Assembly: GCA_945860915.1 (NCBI GenBank)
Contig: CAMARR010000010.1
Coordinates: 1-64,000, forward strand
Origin: Candidatus Kuenenia stuttgartensis
GTDB lineage: Bacteria > Planctomycetota > GCA-002687715 > CAIWVZ01
DNA length: 64,000 nt
Direction of reading: 5' to 3'
Part shown: piece by piece, positions 29,864-39,283 of the stretch
How positions within the stretch are numbered: position 1 is the first letter of the stretch
Layout of the letters: each line of letters starts with the position of its first letter
Made by a program: the position numbers and the translations under genes
The notes under the pieces: model-generated
What the model was told of the DNA's origin: nothing
Database searches by the model: none
The model's input: only the letters and a program-made list of their open reading frames with translations

Positions 29864-32278
29864 ATGCCGATCCGAATCTTGTCTGTCATTCTGTTTGTCG
29901 CAGCATTCGTTGCCGCGCAGGACACACGCCCACAGGACGCGACCGAAGGTCGCTCCGTGACACGTATCGAACTTCCGTTCCTGAAGCGACTTACCCCTGA
30001 CGCCGTACGAGCGCGCATGGGGCTGAAAGTCGGACGCCCGTTCACCCGCGAGCTGTTCGCGAAGGACCTAAAGGCCCTCGTCGATTCGAAGATCTTCTTC
30101 AATATCTCAAAGGCTACGGCCGAGTTAGACGGCACGGGCGTCGTCCTCACCATCGTCGGTGAAGAAAACGTCCGCGTGCTTGAAGTTGCATTTTTCGGCC
30201 TCGTCGACGCCAGTCGCGACACGATCAGCCCCGTGGTCAAGACGACAGCCGGAGGCCTCGTCGATTCATTTTCACTCGATGTCGATAAGCAGTCGATTCT
30301 CCGATGGTATCGACAGCAGGGATTTCACTTTGCAGAGGTGAATATTCTTCAGACACCGGTCGAAGGCGGCGACGGTGTCGTGGTCGTGTTCCAGATCACA
30401 GAAGGCCCGAAGGTCAAAATCAAGGAAGTGAATTTCGACGGGAACGCGACGTTCTCGAAGGCCGATCTCCTCAAGGCCATGCCGAAGACTTCAGAGCCCG
30501 GCTTCCTCTCATCGACTGAGTTCGTTCTTGAAGAAATTCAACGCGACGTTGTGCAGTTGAATCGGTACTACCAAGGCAGAGGGTTTCTCGATGCTCGCTG
30601 TTCGCTCTTAGGCTACGAACCAACCCCTGACTATTCGAAAGTCACGATTCGCATTGCAGTTGACGAGGGGCGGCGCTACGTGGTCCGTTCGGTTGCGATC
30701 GAAGGCATGACTCTCTTCGATCCCACTCTGACGTTGTCTGAACTTAAAACGACTGTCGGATCGCCCTACGAACCTGGCATCGCGTTGGCTCAGGACCTTC
30801 GAGACATCACGACTCGCTACCAAGAGCGCGCGTACATCGAAGCCAACGTCCAAGATGCCTCGACGCTCGACGTAGATGGCAATGCTGTCGATGTCATCGT
30901 GCGGGTCGTCGAAGGCGAAATGACCTACACCGGTGAGGTCGTGATTCACGGCAACATTGAGACTCGCGACAATGTGATTCGGCGCGAGATCGACGTTTGG
31001 ACCGGCGAGCCGTTGAATCTGAAGAAGTTTGAGCGTGCTCGTAAACGTCTTTTCGCCCTGCAGTACTGGGAGGCATCGCGCGATGGCCTGTCCGCGGAAA
31101 CAACAGACATTCCCAACGCTGCCTTTGGGACCTACAGAGATGCCTACGTCACGCTGCGCGACACCAAGCGCGAGAACGTAAAGGACGTCATCATCAACGT
31201 AAAGGAGAAGGACTCAGGGTCTCTTCGATTTGCCGTCGGTGTTGGATCGAACAACGGGATCGTCGGCGATATCACATATCGTAAAGAGAACTTCGACCCC
31301 TTCGACTTGCCTGAAGGGTTCGGGGATATCCTTGATGCGTTCACCGGAGGCGGCGACACCCTCATTCTCTCGGTCCAGCCCGGAACGATCTACTCACGAT
31401 TCCAGACGACCTACATGAATCCCCGCCTTTGGGATTCAACGTACTCGTTCCGAGTCGACGCCTATAAGAGCTTCTTTCTACGCGAAGCGTGGTTGGAAGA
31501 TCGAATGGGTTTCCGAACGACCTTCGGGCACAGATTCGGTGATGACCTCACGGTGTTCGGAGGCTTCCGCAGCGAAGTTGTCAAAGCCACGGACGTCGAG
31601 ACCACCGCTCCGCAGATTGTGTTTGACTTTGAGGGCGAGCAGCTGATCGGATCGTTGTTCCTTGATGCCAAACTCAATCACACGGACGATCCGAGCGACC
31701 CGAGCGAGGGATATGCGCTCTCGTTGAACGGGGAGTTTGCTGGTCTTTGGGGTGACTTGGAATTCGCTCGTGTTCAGGCGGGTGGGGACGTTTACTTCCG
31801 ACTGTCGCAGGACTCCCAAGAACGTTGGCATATTCTCTCCCTGCGCGCTGAAGTCGGTTGGGAGTCTGAGTACGGCGATTCAAACGACATACCTGTCTAT
31901 GAGCGATTCTTCGTCGGCGGATCGGGCTCGCTTCGCGGGTTCCGGCATCGCGGCGTTGGTCCTCACGAGAACAGCGAGCCGATCGGTGGAAAGGCATTCT
32001 GGACAGCTTCGGCGGAGTATGGGTTCCCCCTCGTCGGGGTCCCTGCGCCGGGCGAGCCGAGCCTGCGCGGCGTAGCGTTCATCGATTCGGGTGCATTGGG
32101 CGCGGATTGGAGTTCGAACGGAATTTCGGACGTTCGCCTCTCGCTTGGGGCGGGTATCCGTATCGTGGTACCGTTCCTCGGCCCACGGCCCATCTCAATT
32201 GATTTCGGCATTCCGGTAATCAAACACGATGGCGATGAGCCTCGGGTGCTCACATTTAGTTTCGGTTCGAATTTCTGA
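29864..32278 (+). CDS. bamA: Outer membrane protein assembly factor BamA/Omp85
   Basis: Signal peptide, repeated POTRA-like segments, C-terminal barrel with GGSGSLRGFRHRGVGP motif and terminal Phe. Confidence 0.92.
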   Translation: MPIRILSVILFVAAFVAAQDTRPQDATEGRSVTRIELPFLKRLTPDAVRARMGLKVGRPFTRELFAKDLKALVDSKIFFNISKATAELDGTGVVLTIVGEENVRVLEVAFFGLVDASRDTISPVVKTTAGGLVDSFSLDVDKQSILRWYRQQGFHFAEVNILQTPVEGGDGVVVVFQITEGPKVKIKEVNFDGNATFSKADLLKAMPKTSEPGFLSSTEFVLEEIQRDVVQLNRYYQGRGFLDARCSLLGYEPTPDYSKVTIRIAVDEGRRYVVRSVAIEGMTLFDPTLTLSELKTTVGSPYEPGIALAQDLRDITTRYQERAYIEANVQDASTLDVDGNAVDVIVRVVEGEMTYTGEVVIHGNIETRDNVIRREIDVWTGEPLNLKKFERARKRLFALQYWEASRDGLSAETTDIPNAAFGTYRDAYVTLRDTKRENVKDVIINVKEKDSGSLRFAVGVGSNNGIVGDITYRKENFDPFDLPEGFGDILDAFTGGGDTLILSVQPGTIYSRFQTTYMNPRLWDSTYSFRVDAYKSFFLREAWLEDRMGFRTTFGHRFGDDLTVFGGFRSEVVKATDVETTAPQIVFDFEGEQLIGSLFLDAKLNHTDDPSDPSEGYALSLNGEFAGLWGDLEFARVQAGGDVYFRLSQDSQERWHILSLRAEVGWESEYGDSNDIPVYERFFVGGSGSLRGFRHRGVGPHENSEPIGGKAFWTASAEYGFPLVGVPAPGEPSLRGVAFIDSGALGADWSSNGISDVRLSLGAGIRIVVPFLGPRPISIDFGIPVIKHDGDEPRVLTFSFGSNF

Positions 32279-32324
32279 GGGAAAGCCAATGCGCGGCCCA
32301 ATCCGGCTGCGCCGGAGAGAAACC

Positions 32325-32867
32325 ATGAACCGCATTGCAATCATCCTTCTAATGGCGATTGTGGCCATTCCAGTGTCCGCTCAAGTTCAGATCGGCTTCA
32401 TTGACTTCCAGAAGTGCTTTGAGGAATACAAGAAGGCTGATGCGCAGGTCAAGGAGCAGGAGAAACTGCTCGAAGCCGAACGCGGCAAGATCCGCATCGC
32501 AGAGCAGAAGATCATCGCCATGCGCGACAACCTTGACCTGCTTACTGACGGTTCGCCCGATCAGCTTGAACTGAAGAAGAAGATCGAGGTTGCAAAGGTC
32601 GATCTCAACATCGACAAGGAACTCATTGCGATGAACTACCAGCGGATGTTGGTGGAGCTTCTCAAGAAGGTCTACGAGGACATTCGTCGCGAAGTCAAGG
32701 CCGTCGCTCAGGAGAAGGGACTCAAGTTGGTACTCCTTCAGGCAAGCGGCGATATCACCGGCAAGACTCGTCAGGACGTTGTCAACAACATCTTGATCCG
32801 CCCCGTCTTCTACTTCGACGCCTCGCTCGACATCACCGCCGAGGTGGTAGCTCGCCTCAACAAGTGA
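32325..32867 (+). CDS. OmpH/Skp-family periplasmic chaperone
   Basis: Signal peptide ending VSAQ; IGFIDFQKCFEEYKKADAQVKEQEK; between bamA and lpxD. Confidence 0.85.
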   Translation: MNRIAIILLMAIVAIPVSAQVQIGFIDFQKCFEEYKKADAQVKEQEKLLEAERGKIRIAEQKIIAMRDNLDLLTDGSPDQLELKKKIEVAKVDLNIDKELIAMNYQRMLVELLKKVYEDIRREVKAVAQEKGLKLVLLQASGDITGKTRQDVVNNILIRPVFYFDASLDITAEVVARLNK

Positions 32868-32882
32868 GGCGTTGACTGAACG

Positions 32883-33953
32883 ATGAAGGTTCAACTCCGG
32901 ATAGCAGACATCCTCGCCTTGACCGGCGGGGAGTTAGTGGGCGATGACCAGGCGGTCGTCACGGGCCTCAACGGTGTTGATCTCGCACGTGCAGGTGACC
33001 TTACGTTTGTCGATTCAGACAAATACCTGCCCCTTTTGAAGTCAACTTTGGCGGCGGTAGTGTTGGTCAGGTCTGCCGTCTCAGATTGCCGCGCTACTCA
33101 GGTCGTGGTCGCCGAGCCAAACGTCGCGTTCAACCGTATTTTGGCGAAGGTTGTTGATGCGGCGGACCGAGATCGTCTGCGTGGCGATGGGGGCGTGCAT
33201 CCATCTGCGACGGTACATCCATCAGCCAAGGTCGATTCAACCGCGGCCATCGGCGCACAGGCCGTGATTTGTCCGGGCGCGAGCATTGGGCCTCGCAGTG
33301 TCGTCGGCCCCCTCACGTATGTGGGGCACGGTTCGACGCTCGGTGCGGATTGCATTCTGCATCCGGGCGCCGTCGTGATGCATGGCGTCACGCTAGGCGA
33401 TCGTGTCACTCTTCAGCCGAACTGCGTCGTCGGATCTGACGGATTCGGATATGCAAAGAACGACCGCGGTCATTACGAGAAGATCCCACAAGTCGGCGGA
33501 GTGCTGATTGGCGACGATGTCGAGATTGGGTCGTCAACCACGATCGATCGGGGCCGTTTTGCCCCCACGCGAATTGGTCGGGGCACGAAGATCGACAATC
33601 TTGTGCAGGTGGCGCACAACGTGATTCTTGGAGAGGACTGCATCTTGGTTGCTCATTGCGGTGTCGCAGGTTCCTCTGAACTTGGCGATCGTGTGACGAT
33701 CGGCGCCATGACTGGCGTGACGGGCCACATCAAGATCGGAAACGATGTCGGCGTTGCGGCGATGAGTGGTGTCTCGAAAGGACTCGACCCTGGCCAGAAT
33801 TACCTTGGCATCCCAGCCAAGCCGATCTTGGAAGGATCAAAGATTCGCCTTTCCGCTGAGAAACTCCCCGCACTCTTGGCAAAGGTCCGTGAGCTTGAAC
33901 AGAGACTTGCGAAGCTTGAGTCAGCCAGCAGTCAACCTGGGACATCACGGTGA
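32883..33953 (+). CDS. lpxD: UDP-3-O-acylglucosamine N-acyltransferase
   Basis: [11 protein letters not shown]; hexapeptide repeats; GSDGFGYA. Confidence 0.94.
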   Translation: MKVQLRIADILALTGGELVGDDQAVVTGLNGVDLARAGDLTFVDSDKYLPLLKSTLAAVVLVRSAVSDCRATQVVVAEPNVAFNRILAKVVDAADRDRLRGDGGVHPSATVHPSAKVDSTAAIGAQAVICPGASIGPRSVVGPLTYVGHGSTLGADCILHPGAVVMHGVTLGDRVTLQPNCVVGSDGFGYAKNDRGHYEKIPQVGGVLIGDDVEIGSSTTIDRGRFAPTRIGRGTKIDNLVQVAHNVILGEDCILVAHCGVAGSSELGDRVTIGAMTGVTGHIKIGNDVGVAAMSGVSKGLDPGQNYLGIPAKPILEGSKIRLSAEKLPALLAKVRELEQRLAKLESASSQPGTSR

Positions 33954-35251
33954 AGCCTCAACGCACTCTGCGCAATCCCGTCACATTGCGCGGCGTGGGT
34001 CTCCACACCGGCAAGGACGTCACGATGGTCCTCAAGCCGTCGGAACCTGATTCCGGAATCGTTTTCGTGCGAACGGATATTCCAGGAGCGCCTCGACTTC
34101 CGCTTCTGCAGCAGCATGCCGAGAAACGCGACCGTCAATCGGCAGTTCGCCTGGGCGATGCCGAGGTAGGCACTGTAGAGCATTTAGCCGCAGCACTCTA
34201 TGCCTGCGGAGTTCATAATGCAGTCATTGACATCGACGGTGCTGAAGTGCCAGCGATGGATGGTTCGGCGATCGCTTTTGTTGATGCGATTCGCGAGGCC
34301 GGACGCATTGACCAGAAGGCTGAACGGCGAGTGCTCAAGCTCGATCGCAATCTGGCCGTCGTTGAGGGAGATTCAACACTCAGTGCGTTCCCGGGCGATG
34401 GAAGCCTCAGACTTTCGTACACACTCGACTACTCTGCTGCGGCCCCATGGCTTCGGCCCCAACATGTAGCGATGGTGATCGATGAAGATCGGTTCGCTCG
34501 CGATGTTGCGCCGGCGCGGACGTTCTGCCTCGAGTCCGAAGCGACGAAATTGCGCGAAATGGGCTTTGGCAGGGGCGCCGACACTCGGAACACCTTGGTG
34601 CTTGGCAAGGATGGCGTTCAAGACAATTCGTTCCGACTCGAAGACGAACCGGCGCGCCACAAGATGCTTGACCTCATCGGCGACCTATCAATGCTGGGCG
34701 CCGATCTTGAAGCGAAGATTGTCGCGGTCAAGACCGGACATCGTGCGAATCTAGAACTTGTCACACAGCTCAAAGATCGAATGGCGGCGGCTGAGCTCGA
34801 GGGTACAGCCGAGGCCTCGACATCCATCGATATCAACGAGATCATGCGGATTCTCCCGCATCGATATCCATTTTTATTCCTCGATCGCGTTGTGTCGGTC
34901 GACGGTGCCAAGCGCGCCGTGGCCATCAAAAACATCTCGGTTAACGAGCCGATTTTTCAGGGGCACTGGCCCGAAGACCCGGTTTTCCCCGGCGTGCTGC
35001 AGGTCGAGGCGCTCGCCCAACTGGCGGGTGTCCTGTTGATGCGCAAACTCTCTCATACGGGTAAGCGAGCGATGATTGTGGCGATTGAACACGTCAAGTT
35101 TCGCCAAGTGGTTCGACCGGGAGACCAGCTCAGGCTTGAATGTGAGACTCTCGAAGACCGTGGCGGTTATGCGAAGGTCTACGGGAAAGCCATGGTCAAC
35201 AACAAAGTCGCGAGCGCTGCCACATTGAAGTTCCTTTTGGTGAAGGCATGA
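33950..35251 (+). CDS. Bifunctional LpxC deacetylase / FabZ 3-hydroxyacyl-ACP dehydratase fusion
   Basis: Lpx[24 protein letters not shown] and [14 protein letters not shown]; Fab[15 protein letters not shown] and [20 protein letters not shown]. Confidence 0.95.
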   Translation: MKPQRTLRNPVTLRGVGLHTGKDVTMVLKPSEPDSGIVFVRTDIPGAPRLPLLQQHAEKRDRQSAVRLGDAEVGTVEHLAAALYACGVHNAVIDIDGAEVPAMDGSAIAFVDAIREAGRIDQKAERRVLKLDRNLAVVEGDSTLSAFPGDGSLRLSYTLDYSAAAPWLRPQHVAMVIDEDRFARDVAPARTFCLESEATKLREMGFGRGADTRNTLVLGKDGVQDNSFRLEDEPARHKMLDLIGDLSMLGADLEAKIVAVKTGHRANLELVTQLKDRMAAAELEGTAEASTSIDINEIMRILPHRYPFLFLDRVVSVDGAKRAVAIKNISVNEPIFQGHWPEDPVFPGVLQVEALAQLAGVLLMRKLSHTGKRAMIVAIEHVKFRQVVRPGDQLRLECETLEDRGGYAKVYGKAMVNNKVASAATLKFLLVKA

Positions 35252-36054
35252 CGATGACGTCGAATTCTATCCACCCCACGTCAGTCATCGACTCAACCGC
35301 TCGAATCGGCGAGGGCGTCACGATCGGTCCTTGCTCGGTCGTCGGCCCGAATTCCGTCGTCGGCGATGGAACGATCGTTGGTCCGAGTTGCATCATCGGA
35401 CCGAATACCCGCCTCGGGCGTCGCAACGTGTTGCACGGGCATTGCGCGATTGGGGGCGACCCACAGGACAAGTCCTACAAAGGCGAAGAGGTCTTTCTCG
35501 TCATTGGTGATGACAACCATATTCGCGAGTTCGTGACAATCAATCGTGGGACATCCAAAGGCGATGGTCAAACACGGGTGGGACACCGCAACTTGTTCAT
35601 GGCGTGTTCGCATGTCGCTCACGACTGCGTCGTCGGTGATGGCGTGATCCTTGCGAACAACGTTTTGCTTGCGGGCCACGTCCATGTCGAGGATGGCGCA
35701 ACGTTGAGTGGTGCGGTCGCCGTGCAGCAGTTCGTCACGATTGGCCGGATGGCCTATGTCGGCGGACACGCATCAGTGAAGAAGGACTTTCCACCTTTCA
35801 TGAAGGAAGATGACCCCTCGCAGCCCCGCGGAGTCATCAACTTTATTGGTCTTCAACGGGGCGGCTTCTCTGATGACCAGATCAAAGCCCTCGATGAAGC
35901 CTTTCGAACGGTCTACGTTCGTAGCGACACTCTCGCCGAGGGAATCGCCCGAGTTACGGCGTCTGCGCCGCTGAGTCCGGAAGTTGCGCTCTTCATCGGC
36001 TCGCTTCAGCGATCCCATGCGGCGCGTGATGGTCGAGCTCGGGAGCCGCGCTAG
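35248..36054 (+). CDS. lpxA: Acyl-ACP--UDP-N-acetylglucosamine O-acyltransferase
   Basis: Hexapeptide repeats; CSHVAHDCVVG; LLAGHVHV; C-term INFIGLQRGGFS. Confidence 0.94.
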   Translation: MTMTSNSIHPTSVIDSTARIGEGVTIGPCSVVGPNSVVGDGTIVGPSCIIGPNTRLGRRNVLHGHCAIGGDPQDKSYKGEEVFLVIGDDNHIREFVTINRGTSKGDGQTRVGHRNLFMACSHVAHDCVVGDGVILANNVLLAGHVHVEDGATLSGAVAVQQFVTIGRMAYVGGHASVKKDFPPFMKEDDPSQPRGVINFIGLQRGGFSDDQIKALDEAFRTVYVRSDTLAEGIARVTASAPLSPEVALFIGSLQRSHAARDGRAREPR

Positions 36055-37073
36055 TGTCGCGCCTCGGCGTTGCGGTCGTCGGGGCAGGGCGACTCGGGAG
36101 CATCCATGCACGGATCCTCTCGCAGATGCCGTCAGTGAAGCTCGAAGCCATCGTCGATGCCAACCGTGAGCAGGCCACCAAGGTCGCGAATGAACGTGGC
36201 GTCACCGCGTTCACCGACTGGCGAGATCTGCCACCCTCAGTCAAGGCCGCGATTGTTGCCGTTCCGACGACGCATCATGCTGAGGTAGCGACCGGGCTCC
36301 TTGAACGTGGCATTGCATGCCTAGTCGAGAAGCCTCTCGCGTCGACTCCCGAAGAAGGTCGTCGCATCATCGCTGCGGCGCGAGCGGCACGTTTACCCCT
36401 CATGACCGGCCATGTCGAGCGATTCAACCCAGTCGTGACCGCTGTACGCCAAATGGGCCTTAAGCCTCGCTTTCTTGATGCCACCCGCGTCTCTCCGTTC
36501 CCGTTTCGTTCGATGGACGTGGGAGTTGTCCTTGACGTGATGATTCACGATCTCGATATCGTGTTGCATCTAGTCGGAAGCGAAGTTGTTTCCGTGGATG
36601 CCGTCGGAGTGAATATCACTGGTGATTACGAGGATCTGGCCTCGGCTCGTTTGGTGTTTGCCAACGGCGCCGTGGCCAATCTCACCGCTTCGCGGCTTGC
36701 ACTCAAGACCGAGCGCAAACTCAGATTGTTTGCTCCCGACTTCTACGCGAGCCTCGATTTGGCCGGGAAGAAGGGGCGCGTTGTTAGGCCGGCTTCGGAT
36801 ATCGTAGATCGGATCCGCGCATTTAAGCCCGTTGGCATCGACACAATCGACGCAATGCGCCTGTCAAAGGCGGTCAGCGAGGTCGATCTTGAGATACGCG
36901 ATCTCGAGCCGTTGCGCGCTGAGGACGACGAATTTGTTGCGTCTGTGGTCGAGGGCCGCGATCCTCTCGTTACTGGCGAGCATGGACTGGCGGCGATGGA
37001 AGTGGCATCGCGTATCGTTGCATCCATTCACGCGCGACTTGAATCATCTCGGACAGCGGAGTCATCCCTATGA
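36054..37073 (+). CDS. Gfo/Idh/MocA-family oxidoreductase
   Basis: Rossmann VAVVGAGRLGSIHARIL; CLVEKPLASTPEEGRRI; GHVERFNP. Confidence 0.9.
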   Translation: MSRLGVAVVGAGRLGSIHARILSQMPSVKLEAIVDANREQATKVANERGVTAFTDWRDLPPSVKAAIVAVPTTHHAEVATGLLERGIACLVEKPLASTPEEGRRIIAAARAARLPLMTGHVERFNPVVTAVRQMGLKPRFLDATRVSPFPFRSMDVGVVLDVMIHDLDIVLHLVGSEVVSVDAVGVNITGDYEDLASARLVFANGAVANLTASRLALKTERKLRLFAPDFYASLDLAGKKGRVVRPASDIVDRIRAFKPVGIDTIDAMRLSKAVSEVDLEIRDLEPLRAEDDEFVASVVEGRDPLVTGEHGLAAMEVASRIVASIHARLESSRTAESSL

Positions 37074-37492
37074 GTCGAACTAGCATTCTTGCATTGGGAC
37101 TGCTCTTGGCGGTCGCCTGCTCCTCACCGGACGAGAATTCGGCGATCGTGGCTATCCGAGGTGCCGTAAGTGGTCCTAGTTTCTTCTTGGACCAACAGGG
37201 AGCCGTGGCACGCATCGCCTTAGTCCCCGACCTTCACGGCAGTCTTCTGACCAGCGTGAGCGTATCCGTCGCCGATGTTGAGGGACGAATTACTTCTTCT
37301 GCACCCACCGTTGTGTCTGATGGTCGCCTGGGCGATGTCACGACGACGCGTGGCTCTGAGACCATCGTTACGTTCACTCCGCCCGTTTCGGACGGTACTG
37401 TTGTCACGCTTGTTGTCACGGCTCCGGACAGGGCGCCGGCACCGTGGCGCTGCTTGATCGTCCCGAGCGTCAAGTCACCGAACGCGCCTTGA
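37070..37492 (+). CDS. Putative lipoprotein
   Basis: Signal peptide with lipobox LAVAC. Confidence 0.55.
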   Translation: MSRTSILALGLLLAVACSSPDENSAIVAIRGAVSGPSFFLDQQGAVARIALVPDLHGSLLTSVSVSVADVEGRITSSAPTVVSDGRLGDVTTTRGSETIVTFTPPVSDGTVVTLVVTAPDRAPAPWRCLIVPSVKSPNAP

Positions 37493-39034
37493 TCAGCGAG
37501 GCGGGATCAGAACGAACACGCTAATGGCGTCGTCGATCTTGATCTGACGCTCCACGACGCGGCCGTCGTGGAGGCGACGAACCGCCTCTTGGCGTTCTGT
37601 GGTCGCATTCATGAAATCGTCCCACCTGCGCACCAACAGAATGACAGGGCGTTCGAATCCGGGATCTCCACGAACAGGAAGCTCGCGAGGCTCGACGGCG
37701 TTCAAGTCTGCGCCATAGGCCGAGTACGCGAGTCGGTGTTCGAAGATGTTGGGTTGACGCATCACAGCCGAGATCCAAGGTTCGCCGATGCCAAGCGTCC
37801 TGACTCGCGCAATCTCCTGACGAACGACGTCCACACCGCGCTCCATATCCTCTCGTGGCACTGCGAATGCCTGTGCGACTCCGCCGGCAAGAGAGCACAG
37901 CAGGAGGAAGCCTGCGAGCGTGTTGCGCAACTTGGTGTTTGAAATGGAGGCGAGTACCTCGGCCGCAACGAGAGGGAACGCGAAGGCTGCAATCGAGTAA
38001 TACTGGAGTCCGACCCGCCCCCAAGATCGAATCGAAAGGAAGCCGGTGAGCGGAACGAGAATCACCAAAAGCACGAACGCCTGCGCCGCGACGCGGCTTG
38101 TGAATGGACGTTCACTCGAAGTGGACCGCGCGCGCAACCACAGAATGGACCCGAAAGCCACGGCCCCCAGAGTCCCCGCCATCGCGCCGATTGCAAGTGG
38201 AACCCGCCACGAGCCTAGCGTGTTGATGCGGGGGGCGAACATCCGCAGCGGAGCCTCAAGAAACTCCCTCCATGCGAGGCCCGATGTTTGGACGTCGGTC
38301 GGCACAAGGTCATTCGGGTTCTCAATCGCCCACGACATGTAGCCTAGGATCCATGGCACGATGAGAAGCGCGCCAAGCGCGCCGGTTCCGATAAGCGCTC
38401 TCATCGAAAGCGGGGGGTTATCTCTGACGTGCCGCCATGGCCACGCTGTGAAGATTCGTGATGCGCCAATTCCGAGGACGGCGATCGTCATGAGGTATTG
38501 CGAATTCAGTCCAACGCCCACTGCGATTCCGAAAATCGTCCCACGGAGCCACGGAGGTCCATCGTCGCACCAAGCAGCCCACGTCGCGGTGACGGTCGCG
38601 AGCATGAGAAATGCATAGGGCCGCAGTTCCTGACCATAGTAGGTGAAGTAGGGCATCGTCGAGAAAAGACCGCACGCGACGACCACGCAGAAGCGTCCTC
38701 CATTGAGACGGCGGGCAATTGCGGCGAGCGGAATCAGCGTGAGTCCCGACACGAGGATCGTCAGGATCTTCGAGAAATGTGGGTGTTGCCAAGAACCGAC
38801 AACATGAATCGCGGTAAAGAAGAGCGGAGCATGAAAATCAAAATGTGTGTGCTCGAAAACGCCCGCGAGGTCTGGTTGGAGTCCGTGGCCGAGCGAGTGC
38901 AGTTCGTCTAACCACAAGCTCGACGTTGCGGCCACGACCTTGAGGAGCGTTCCGACTCCCAATGCCACGGCGAGAAACGTCCAGGGCAGCGGATTCGACG
39001 TCGATGCGGGGAGTTTTTCACGCGGCACCGTCAT
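37493..39034 (-). CDS. GT39-like polytopic glycosyltransferase
   Basis: SLWLDELHSL N-terminal acidic motif, multiple TMs. Confidence 0.7.
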   Translation of the reverse strand: MTVPREKLPASTSNPLPWTFLAVALGVGTLLKVVAATSSLWLDELHSLGHGLQPDLAGVFEHTHFDFHAPLFFTAIHVVGSWQHPHFSKILTILVSGLTLIPLAAIARRLNGGRFCVVVACGLFSTMPYFTYYGQELRPYAFLMLATVTATWAAWCDDGPPWLRGTIFGIAVGVGLNSQYLMTIAVLGIGASRIFTAWPWRHVRDNPPLSMRALIGTGALGALLIVPWILGYMSWAIENPNDLVPTDVQTSGLAWREFLEAPLRMFAPRINTLGSWRVPLAIGAMAGTLGAVAFGSILWLRARSTSSERPFTSRVAAQAFVLLVILVPLTGFLSIRSWGRVGLQYYSIAAFAFPLVAAEVLASISNTKLRNTLAGFLLLCSLAGGVAQAFAVPREDMERGVDVVRQEIARVRTLGIGEPWISAVMRQPNIFEHRLAYSAYGADLNAVEPRELPVRGDPGFERPVILLVRRWDDFMNATTERQEAVRRLHDGRVVERQIKIDDAISVFVLIPPR

Positions 39035-39105
39035 GCGACTGTCCCTAAGTCCTTGATGGGTATCGTTTTAAAAAAATCGCTTAAATTGATCATGCGGGCT
39101 TGAGT

Positions 39106-39127
39106 TGTTCAACTATTTAGTTGAACA
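39106..39127. promoter_or_regulatory. Perfect inverted repeat in intergenic region (candidate operator)
   Basis: TGTTCAACT-ATTT-AGTTGAACA. Confidence 0.4.
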
Positions 39128-39146
39128 TACTCCCGTTGGCAGTTCC

Positions 39147-39274
39147 AGCTGGGTGACCGGCGCGGTGCAGCTAACGACAAAACAAGATGCCCGAGAGGGT
39201 GCCAGGTGGTTTGCGCCAACTGCCTGATAATCGCTCGGCCGAGGCCCGGAAGTGTTCCGGGTCTCGTTTTTTTT
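39147..39274 (+). ncRNA. Candidate small structured RNA ending in an intrinsic terminator
   Basis: Hairpins 39147-39172, 39189-39200 (GAGA loop), 39203-39226 (9 bp), then terminator; no + strand ORF feeds the terminator. Confidence 0.5.
39241..39274 (+). terminator. Intrinsic terminator
   Basis: GAGGCCCGGAA-GTG-TTCCGGGTCTC then G and TTTTTTTT. Confidence 0.9.
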
Positions 39275-39283
39275 ACATCCGTT

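Noticed and set aside
38498-38911. + strand ORF antisense to the 37493-39034 GT
   Set aside because: No motif, and the opposing frame is a good GT39-like protein
39106-39127. LexA/SOS box
   Set aside because: GTTC...GAAC orientation is opposite to the Gram-positive GAACN4GTTC box and lacks the GTTCN7GTTC direct repeat
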